A stretch of 6,336 nucleotides of DNA from Verrucomicrobiia bacterium. Its GTDB lineage: Bacteria > Verrucomicrobiota > Verrucomicrobiia > CAIQCK01. Numbering within the stretch: the stretch's first letter is position 1; each line of letters begins with the position of its first letter. Below the pieces are notes generated by a model. It was not told where the DNA came from, did no database searches, and saw nothing but the letters and a program-made list of their open reading frames with translations. A program made the position numbers and the translations under genes. The stretch lies in NCBI GenBank assembly GCA_026417675.1, contig JAOACV010000166.1, positions 1 through 6,336 on the forward strand, written 5' to 3'. Shown piece by piece: positions 1 through 5,378 of this stretch.

Positions 1-15
1 GTGTATAAGAGACAG
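1..15 (+). other. Residual Tn5/Nextera mosaic-end adapter at the contig edge
   Basis: The first 15 bases, GTGTATAAGAGACAG, are identical to the last 15 bases of the 19-base Tn5 mosaic end used in Nextera tagmentation libraries. A 15-base exact match placed exactly at the sequence end is best explained by untrimmed adapter. Genomic sequence most likely starts at base 16. Any reading frame through these bases is artificial, including the last four residues (CLLY) of the acyltransferase on the minus strand. A genuine Tn5-family transposon end is the alternative, but no transposase or further transposon sequence is present. Confidence 0.93.
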
Positions 16-734
16 GCATTTCTCGGCCTGCGGCAGCGCGCCAAGCGCAAAATCGAAGCAATGCCCGCGCCGGTGCGGCGCGCCAGGATGGCTGGCCCGG
101 TCTCGCAGGAGGTGAGCCGGCCAAAAAACGGCAGCCACAGACCGTGGCCGGCGCCGGCGCGCTGGTCCACGAACAGAGAAACGGTTTCGTTCTCGCGTAG
201 CCAGGCGACGGCGGCGGCGGTGGCCTCGCCGCGTTCGACGAAACGCATGTCGCCCGCGCTACGCAGTTCCCGGACGATCTTGTCGAGGGCCGCGGATTTC
301 AGCGGACGGATCACGTCCAGGGAGCGGATCTCGCGCGCGACGTTGTTGACGCGCGAGAGCAGTTCCCAATTGCCGAAGTGACCCAGCAACGCCACGACGC
401 CCTTGCCGCGGGCGCGGATCTGCCGGAAGTGTTCGAGGCCGGTGATTTCGAGCAGGTCGGCGATCTTCTCGCGCGGCAACTGGGCGACCTTGGCCATCAG
501 CACGAAGTTCTGCGCGATGCGCGCGAAGCTCTCGCGGGCAATCGCGCGCCGCTCGGCGTCCGATTTTTCCGGGAAGGCAATACAGAGGTTTCGCAGCGCG
601 ACGCGGCGGTGGCGGCGGTCCACGGCGAAGGCGAGCCTCCCGACGCAGCGGCCGATGGCCGCGAGGGCCGCCAGGGGCGCGAGCCGGGCGAGGCTCAGCA
701 GCAGTTTAGCTGAAGCATATACGAGCCACTGCAT
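1..734 (-). CDS. Lipid A biosynthesis lauroyl/myristoyl acyltransferase (LpxL/LpxM/HtrB family), 3' end missing
   Basis: This is a membrane-associated acyltransferase that adds a secondary acyl chain to the lipid A precursor at the inner face of the cytoplasmic membrane. 244 codons are visible, the last four from adapter sequence. An N-terminal hydrophobic stretch at about residues 4-30 (from [10 protein letters not shown]) would anchor it. It is followed by the family's VALRNL...AFPEKS segment at about 45-58. The catalytic H(X)4E motif is HFGNWE at 119-124, within LLGHFGNWELL. FVDQRAGAG (188-196), LPFFG (201-205) and ETGPAILARRTGA (211-223) match later family blocks. Usual length is about 290-310 residues, so some 50-70 C-terminal residues are lost. 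The ATG at 734 lies inside the 3' end of lpxK (29-base overlap) with no clear Shine-Dalgarno, which suggests translational coupling. Which acyl chain and position it serves cannot be told, so no symbol is given. Confidence 0.88.
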   Translation of the reverse strand, partial: MQWLVYASAKLLLSLARLAPLAALAAIGRCVGRLAFAVDRRHRRVALRNLCIAFPEKSDAERRAIARESFARIAQNFVLMAKVAQLPREKIADLLEITGLEHFRQIRARGKGVVALLGHFGNWELLSRVNNVAREIRSLDVIRPLKSAALDKIVRELRSAGDMRFVERGEATAAAVAWLRENETVSLFVDQRAGAGHGLWLPFFGRLTSCETGPAILARRTGAGIASILRLARCRRPRNACLLY

Positions 735-1878
735 CGTCGAAGTCTTTCGCGCCCCGCAGGATTTCGATTTCGACGCGCATGTAGAGGATCGGCACGTCGC
801 GGCGTTCCACGAATGGGAAGCGCACGGCGTCCTTCTCAGTGGTGATGATGGCTTGCGCGCCGCGTTTGTGGCTGGCGTTGATGACGTTGATGATCTCCTG
901 CTGGCTGTATCGGTGGTGGTCGGCGAACCGCTCGGTGTGGACCAGTTGCGCGCCGAGGCGGGCCAAGGATTGCTCGAAGCCGTCCGGCGCGGCGATGCCG
1001 CTCAGGGCGGCGATCTTCAACCCGCGCAGCCACTCGGTCGGTTTGCGCTCGCCCGTGAACACGTCCTGCAGATAGAGCGGACGGTGCGCGCATTCGATGA
1101 TCTCGGCGGTGGGGTTGAGGGCGCGGATCTGCTCGCGCAACGGGCCGATGTCGCTGCCGTCGCACTTGGTGACGAAGATGTAGGTGGCGCGAGCAAGATT
1201 GCGGATCGGCTCGCGCAAGGTGCCGCGGGGCAGCAAATGGCCGTTGCCCCACGGGTTGGTCCGGTCAATCAGCACGAGGTTCAGGCGGCTCTTGAGGTTG
1301 AGGTATTGGAAGCCGTCGTCGAGCACCAGCGTGTCAGCCTTGAGTTTCTCGATGGCGTATTTGCCGGCTTTGACTCGGTTCTTGTCCACCAGCACGATGA
1401 CGTTCTTGAGATCGGAGGCGAGCATGTAAGGCTCGTCGCCGGCCTGGAGCGAGTCGAGCAGAAGCGATTCGCCGTCGCTGACGACGCGGGGCGGATGGGT
1501 GTCGCCGATGATCTTGGCGAGCAGTCGCTCGATCAGGGGCCTCTTGGCGCTCTTGTAGCCGCGCGAAAGGATCGCCACGCGCCGCCCGCGTTGCGCGAGG
1601 GCCTTGGCGAACTTCTCCACGACGGGCGTCTTGCCAGTGCCGCCCACAGTGAGGTTGCCGACGCTGACCACCAGGCAGCCGAGCGTCCAGTGGCGGAAAA
1701 GTCGCACCCGGTAGAACCAGAGCCTGAGCTGGACCGCCAGGGCGAAAAGGTAAGACAACACCGTCAGAAAGGCGCGCATTGCCCGGGCGCGCCTGTCCCG
1801 ACGCCGTTCGAGGATCACGTCGAGCACGAACGTCTCGATCTCCTCGGCCCATTTCTGAAAATCCGTCCTCAGAACCAT
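706..1878 (-). CDS. lpxK: Tetraacyldisaccharide 4'-kinase LpxK
   Basis: LpxK uses ATP to phosphorylate the 4' position of the tetraacyl disaccharide, giving lipid IVA, on the cytoplasmic side of the inner membrane. With the ATG at 1878 the protein has 390 residues. A charged N-terminal segment ([10 protein letters not shown], then ILERRRDRR) precedes a membrane-binding helix at about 34-56. Family blocks follow in order: P-loop [12 protein letters not shown] (74-85), SRGYK (105-109), GDEPYMLA (147-154), LDDGFQ (186-191), LPRGTLREP (216-224), SGIAAPDGF (293-301), DHHRYS (320-325) and TTEKDAVRF (346-354). The family is usually about 320-350 residues, so the excess lies at the N-terminus. An in-frame TTG at 1929 would add 17 residues (ELAPRHSL...). 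I prefer the ATG because it has an AGGCGAG just upstream. The gene follows the RluA-family gene by 54 bases and runs into the acyltransferase start, consistent with one transcript. Confidence 0.96.
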   Translation of the reverse strand: MVLRTDFQKWAEEIETFVLDVILERRRDRRARAMRAFLTVLSYLFALAVQLRLWFYRVRLFRHWTLGCLVVSVGNLTVGGTGKTPVVEKFAKALAQRGRRVAILSRGYKSAKRPLIERLLAKIIGDTHPPRVVSDGESLLLDSLQAGDEPYMLASDLKNVIVLVDKNRVKAGKYAIEKLKADTLVLDDGFQYLNLKSRLNLVLIDRTNPWGNGHLLPRGTLREPIRNLARATYIFVTKCDGSDIGPLREQIRALNPTAEIIECAHRPLYLQDVFTGERKPTEWLRGLKIAALSGIAAPDGFEQSLARLGAQLVHTERFADHHRYSQQEIINVINASHKRGAQAIITTEKDAVRFPFVERRDVPILYMRVEIEILRGAKDFDDAVARICFS

Positions 1879-1932
1879 GTCGCTCGCCTGCGATAGTGCG
1901 GCGAGGCTGTGGCGCGGGGCAAGCTCCAAATC

Positions 1933-2799
1933 TCACACCCGGGCGAACTTGCGGAGGTATTTCAGCGCGACGGCGAAGTCGTTCGGCAGGGGCGACTCCA
2001 GTTCGAGCCGCCGTCCGGTGAGCGGATGGTCGAAGGCGATCCGTTGGGCATGCAGGGCCAGCCGGCCTAGGAGCGGACGTTCGGCGGCTCCGGCGTGGTG
2101 TTTGTAGCGCGCCTTCAGTTGCGAGAGATACAACGCGCTGTGGTCGCCGTGGCCGTAGAGTTTGTCGCACAGGATCGGATGGCTGGCGCGGGCGAGGTGC
2201 GCGCGAATCTGGTGCGTGCGACCCGTCTCCGGCGCGCACTCCAGCAGCGCGCAGCAGGTCAGGCAGGGCGCGCCGGCTACAGCGGCCCGGCGCAGCCATG
2301 GGAACCGGAACCGTTCGACCACGCGGAACCGCGTCAGCGTCCAACGACCGTCGTGCCGGCGTTCGACGTGCAGCCAGGGCCGCGCCGGATGCGGGCCGAG
2401 TTTCATTTCGACGCTAAACTGGTCCTCCTGCGGTTCGCCCTCCACCAGCGCGAGATAGGACTTGCGGACGCTGCGGTCGTTAAATTGCCGCGCCAGCCCG
2501 CGCAGCGCCTCGCGGGTCTTCGCCAGCAGGAGCACGCCGCTGGTGTCGGCGTCGAGCCGGTGGGCGTTGGCCAAGTAGGTTATGCGTCTCGCGCACACCC
2601 ATTCGGCGTTCGTATCCAGCGCGCGCCGCAAAGCGGACATCAGGTTCGGTTTCTCGCGGTTGTAGGTGTCGGGCGAAACGCTGAGGCCGCTCGGCTTGTC
2701 CAGCGCGAGCAGCGCCTCGTCTTCGTGAAGCACCGCCACCGCCAGCGACCGGCCCGGCGCCAGCGGCAACCGGATGTTGTTGTTGCCCGGCTCGTTCAT
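1933..2799 (-). CDS. RluA-family RNA pseudouridine synthase
   Basis: This enzyme isomerises uridine to pseudouridine in rRNA or tRNA. The 288 residues contain the family blocks in order: LALDKPSGLSV (31-41), the catalytic motif HRLDADTSG (80-88) with Asp83 as the expected nucleophile, and PETGRTHQIRAHL (190-202), then DKLYG and a LALHA...FDHPLTG segment near the C-terminus. There is no N-terminal S4 RNA-binding domain of the RluC/RluD type, so it resembles the shorter RluA-like members. Its exact target uridine cannot be assigned. A CLTCCALLEC cysteine cluster lies at about 179-188, just before the GRTHQIR block, and its role is unknown. The ATG at 2799 has GGGTGA at 2806-2811, six bases upstream. 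It is the first gene of the minus-strand run leading into lpxK. Confidence 0.94.
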   Translation of the reverse strand: MNEPGNNNIRLPLAPGRSLAVAVLHEDEALLALDKPSGLSVSPDTYNREKPNLMSALRRALDTNAEWVCARRITYLANAHRLDADTSGVLLLAKTREALRGLARQFNDRSVRKSYLALVEGEPQEDQFSVEMKLGPHPARPWLHVERRHDGRWTLTRFRVVERFRFPWLRRAAVAGAPCLTCCALLECAPETGRTHQIRAHLARASHPILCDKLYGHGDHSALYLSQLKARYKHHAGAAERPLLGRLALHAQRIAFDHPLTGRRLELESPLPNDFAVALKYLRKFARV

Positions 2800-2820
2800 C
2801 GCTTGTCACCCGTCACGAGT

Positions 2821-2850
2821 TCTATCTGGCGCATCGCGTCTTGCAGTCAA
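2821..2850 (-). promoter_or_regulatory. Candidate promoter for the RluA-family/lpxK/acyltransferase run
   Basis: On the minus strand, TTGACT (2850-2845) resembles a -35 box (5 of 6 consensus). An 18-base spacer leads to GATAGA (2826-2821), a weak -10 box (3 of 6). It ends 21 bases before the ATG at 2799, which leaves only a short leader. The assignment uses E. coli sigma-70 consensus, which may not hold in this organism. Confidence 0.25.
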
Positions 2851-2869
2851 AAAAACGTTGTTCTAGATT
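2841..2869 (+). promoter_or_regulatory. Candidate promoter for the TPR-zincin gene
   Basis: TTGCAG (2841-2846), a 17-base spacer and TAGATT (2864-2869) form a sigma-70-like pair in the most AT-rich part of the divergent intergenic region. The predicted start of transcription is about 35-40 bases before the ATG at 2913. Its -35 box overlaps that of the opposing candidate promoter. The evidence is consensus similarity and position only. Confidence 0.3.
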
Positions 2870-2912
2870 CCGTGGGCCAAAATATGGAACAAAGGAGCAC
2901 CGAGCAAGTCGT

Positions 2913-3920
2913 ATGATCATGCCGCGCGAACCGGGCTATCTCGAACGCGCCGACGAGGCTTACGACGCGGGACAGTTCGAGGAAGCCGCCGAGCTTTACA
3001 GGAAACACATCGAGCTGGAACCGGACCTGCCCGAAGGCTACGAGGGGCTGGGATTAAGCCTTTGGGGCATGGACCGGCATAGCGAGGCGCTCAACGCGCT
3101 GAATACCGCCCAGCGGCACGATCCGGAAAACGCGGGCATAGCCCTCAATCGCGCCGCACTGTTGACCGACGTGCTCCAGCGCCACCAGGACGCCGCCGCC
3201 ATCTGCGAGGAACTGCTCCGCCGCAAGCTCAACAAGGCGGACCTGCGCGACGCGCGTCTGACGGCCGCCAAGGCGATGTTTCGGCTCGGCCGCGACCGCG
3301 AGGCGATCGGCCTGCTCGACACCGCCTTGCGCGACGCGCCGCGGGATGTCGAGTTGTTGAGCTGGAAGGCGCATGTGCTTTACGAAAGCGGCCAATACGA
3401 GAAGGCCAAGGCCGTCCACGAACAATGCCTGCGGATTGATCCCAACGATCCGGGCGTCCATTGGGACTACGGCTTGGTGCTGGAGAAGCTCGGCGACGCG
3501 ACGGCGGCGCAGGCGGAGTTTGAGCGCGCGCACGAACTGGCGCCGGAAGAATTCCTGCCGCCGGCGACGATCTCTGAGAAGGAGATGGAGCGCATTGCGC
3601 GGCAGACATTGGCCGAACTGCCCGATGATTTCCGCGAGGTGATCGCCAATGTGCCGGTGGTCATCCGCGATTTTCCGACGCGCCAGTTTGTGCTGGAGAA
3701 CCCGACGCTCGGCCCGCAAATCCTCGGCCTGTTCACCGGCAACATCCACCACGAGAGCCAACCGGTGCCGACCGCCATCATGCTCTTCCGCAAGAACCTG
3801 GAGAAGGTCTGCGCGACGCGCGAAGAGCTTGAGGAAGAGATTCGCACGACACTGCTGCACGAGATTGGCCACTATCTTGGATTGAGCGAGGACGATCTCC
3901 GGGCGCGCGGCCTAGCTTGA
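2913..3920 (+). CDS. TPR-repeat protein with C-terminal zincin (minimal metallopeptidase, PF06262-type) domain
   Basis: This 335-residue protein has two parts. Residues about 8-215 form TPR helix pairs, with repeats centred near 10-37 (ERADEAYDAGQFEEAAELY), 42-71, 76-105, 115-143, 150-177 and 183-211; several end in the typical D/E-P turn (LEPD, HDPEN, IDPND, LAPEE). Residues about 220-335 match the small zincin family: VPVVIRDFP (247-255), LGLFTG (271-276), IMLFRKNLE (289-297), then LLHEIGHYLGLSEDDL (314-329). The last has HExxH with H316, E317 and H320, and a following GxxxxD pattern, as expected of zinc ligands and catalytic Glu. No signal peptide or membrane helix is visible, so it is probably cytoplasmic. 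Substrate unknown. The frame is open upstream to a TTG at 2841, but homology starts after the ATG at 2913; AAAGGAG at 2891-2897 is rather distant (15 bases). An alternative ATG lies at 2919. It is transcribed away from the RluA-family gene. Confidence 0.87.
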   Translation: MIMPREPGYLERADEAYDAGQFEEAAELYRKHIELEPDLPEGYEGLGLSLWGMDRHSEALNALNTAQRHDPENAGIALNRAALLTDVLQRHQDAAAICEELLRRKLNKADLRDARLTAAKAMFRLGRDREAIGLLDTALRDAPRDVELLSWKAHVLYESGQYEKAKAVHEQCLRIDPNDPGVHWDYGLVLEKLGDATAAQAEFERAHELAPEEFLPPATISEKEMERIARQTLAELPDDFREVIANVPVVIRDFPTRQFVLENPTLGPQILGLFTGNIHHESQPVPTAIMLFRKNLEKVCATREELEEEIRTTLLHEIGHYLGLSEDDLRARGLA

Positions 3921-3979
3921 CGGCGACCGCCCGGCTACAGCAGCGGGAATAGGTGCCGCCAACAAACGCAACGAATCTG

Positions 3980-4006
3980 TGGACAGAAACGGGTCGGTCG
4001 TCTAAT
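3980..4006 (+). promoter_or_regulatory. Candidate gltA promoter
   Basis: TGGACA (3980-3985) and TCTAAT (4001-4006) each match 5 of 6 sigma-70 consensus bases, but the spacer is 15 bases, shorter than the usual 17. Transcription would start near 4013, giving a leader of about 75 bases before the gltA ATG. The rest of the 168-base gap (3921-4088) shows no convincing terminator, operator or RNA gene. Confidence 0.33.
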
Positions 4007-4077
4007 TTCCGCGCCGTAATGCGCGAGGCGATGATCGTCTGCAAGTCACGCCCGATCAACCCAAACACTCAACCAGC

Positions 4078-4085
4078 AGAGGTGA
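4078..4085 (+). promoter_or_regulatory. Ribosome binding site of gltA
   Basis: AGAGGTGA lies three bases before the ATG at 4089, with its GAGG core six bases upstream. It is the clearest Shine-Dalgarno match in the window and fixes the gltA start. It fits a highly expressed central-metabolism gene. Confidence 0.8.
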
Positions 4086-4088
4086 CTC

Positions 4089-5378
4089 ATGAACAAGACT
4101 GCGAAGTTGGAACTGGACGGGAAAGTCTATGAACTGCCAACCCTTGTCGGCACCGAGGGTGAAAAAGCTGTGGACATCTCCACCTTGCGCCAGCAGTCGG
4201 GCTACATCACCCTCGATGACGGCTACGCCAACACCGGCTCGTGCAAGAGCAAGATCACGTTCATTGACGGCGAAAAAGGCATTCTGCGCTATCGCGGCTA
4301 CCCCATCGAGGTGCTGGCCGAGAAATCCACATTTGTGGAGACCGCCTATCTGCTCATCTACGGCGAACTGCCGACGGCCAATCAACTCAAGCGCTTCTCT
4401 TCGCTGCTGACGCAGAACGAGATGTTGCACGAGGATCTCAAGTATCAATTCGAGGGCTTTCCCGCCCACGGCCATCCCATGGCCATTCTTTCGGCGATGA
4501 TCAATGCGTGCAGTTGCTTCGATCCCGAGCTGATGGAGCCGTATAATCCGGCCATCTTCGAACTGGAGGCGGCGCGGCTGATCTCCAAGGTTCGCACCAT
4601 TGCCGCGTTCGCCTACCGCAAGTCGCGCGGTCTGCCGGCCATCTATCCGAAGCCCACCTACAAATACACCGAGAACTTCCTCCACATGATGTTCTCCGAG
4701 CCGTATCAGGACTACGAACTGAGGAAGGAGGTCGTGCAGGCGCTTGACATGGTCTTCCTGTTGCACGCCGACCACGAGCAGAACTGTTCGACCTCCACCG
4801 TGCGCATGGTCGCCTCCAGCCGCGCCAACCTCTTCGCCAGTTGCGCCGCCGGCGTTTGCGCGCTCTGGGGACCGCTCCACGGCGGCGCCAACCAAGCCGT
4901 GCTGGAAATGCTCAAGAGCATCCACGCCTCGGGCGATGACGGCAGCCGGTTCATCGCCGAGGCCAAAGATAAAAAGAGCGGCCATCGCCTCATGGGCTTC
5001 GGCCACCGCGTCTATAAGAACTACGACCCTCGCGCCAAGATCATCAAGGCCAAGTGCGACAAGCTGCTCGCCGCGCTCAAGATCAGCGACCCTCTGCTCG
5101 ACATCGCCAAGAAACTCGAAGAAACCGCGCTCAAGGACTCCTATTTCATCGAGCGCAAGCTCTATCCCAACGTGGACTTCTACAGCGGCATCATCATGCG
5201 CGCCCTCGGCATTCCGGTGGAGATGTTCACCGTCATCTTCGCCATCGGCCGCATGCCCGGCTGGATCGCCAACTACAAGGAAGTCATGGACGATCCCGCC
5301 AGCCGCATCTACCGTCCGCGCCAGGTTTTCGTCGGCCCCGCCCCGCGCGACTACGTGCCCATTGACCAGCGGAAGTAG
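4089..5378 (+). CDS. gltA: Citrate synthase, type II (hexameric family)
   Basis: The enzyme condenses oxaloacetate and acetyl-CoA to citrate, the entry step of the TCA cycle, in the cytoplasm. The 429 residues are full length for the type II family (E. coli GltA has 427). The N-terminal beta-rich region typical of type II enzymes is present ([13 protein letters not shown], then [24 protein letters not shown] at about 51-74). Signature blocks follow: [15 protein letters not shown] (225-239), [11 protein letters not shown] (261-271), [15 protein letters not shown] (302-316), YPNVDFYSG (359-367) and RPRQVFVG (409-416). The catalytic triad is H264, H306 and D363, matching E. coli H264, H305 and D362. 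Alignment by eye to E. coli shows that R163 and K167 of the NADH site are kept, while the R109-H110 pair reads QN and C206 reads Tyr. The 2-methylcitrate synthase branch is unlikely because of the type II N-terminal region. The gene stands alone with its own leader and meets a convergent gene directly at its stop codon. Confidence 0.97.
   Translation: MNKTAKLELDGKVYELPTLVGTEGEKAVDISTLRQQSGYITLDDGYANTGSCKSKITFIDGEKGILRYRGYPIEVLAEKSTFVETAYLLIYGELPTANQLKRFSSLLTQNEMLHEDLKYQFEGFPAHGHPMAILSAMINACSCFDPELMEPYNPAIFELEAARLISKVRTIAAFAYRKSRGLPAIYPKPTYKYTENFLHMMFSEPYQDYELRKEVVQALDMVFLLHADHEQNCSTSTVRMVASSRANLFASCAAGVCALWGPLHGGANQAVLEMLKSIHASGDDGSRFIAEAKDKKSGHRLMGFGHRVYKNYDPRAKIIKAKCDKLLAALKISDPLLDIAKKLEETALKDSYFIERKLYPNVDFYSGIIMRALGIPVEMFTVIFAIGRMPGWIANYKEVMDDPASRIYRPRQVFVGPAPRDYVPIDQRK

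Noticed and set aside
1..381. Plus-strand open frame starting with GTG at base 1
   Set aside because: Its start codon lies in adapter sequence and the rest is antisense to the acyltransferase.
403..1896. 497-codon plus-strand open frame
   Set aside because: It lies antisense to lpxK and the acyltransferase, its translation has no recognisable family blocks, and it is low-complexity (Arg/Ala/Val/Asp-rich), as expected of a shadow frame in GC-rich coding DNA.
1334..2344. 336-codon minus-strand frame spanning the RluA-family/lpxK junction
   Set aside because: It is out of frame with two genes whose motifs are clear, and its Arg/Pro-rich translation is typical of a shifted frame.
2095..2916. 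273-codon plus-strand frame opposite the RluA-family gene
   Set aside because: It is antisense to a well-supported gene and has no recognisable domain.
3054..3872. 272-codon minus-strand frame opposite the TPR-zincin gene
   Set aside because: Its Arg/Leu/Gln-rich composition mirrors the TPR codons on the other strand, and it has no start context or domain.
3921..3955. Possible terminator hairpin after the TPR-zincin gene (CCCG/CGGG and GGCG/CGCC pairings)
   Set aside because: The stems are only about four base pairs with a long loop, and no T-tract follows.
4019..4132. 37-codon upstream frame (MREAMIVCKSRP...) overlapping the gltA start
   Set aside because: It could be a leader peptide, but it lacks a ribosome binding site, its sequence is unremarkable, and a frame of this length is expected by chance. 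Conservation would be needed to support it.
4056..5006. 316-codon minus-strand frame opposite gltA
   Set aside because: It is an antisense shadow of the conserved citrate synthase codons; its His/Gly/Val-rich translation matches no family I know.
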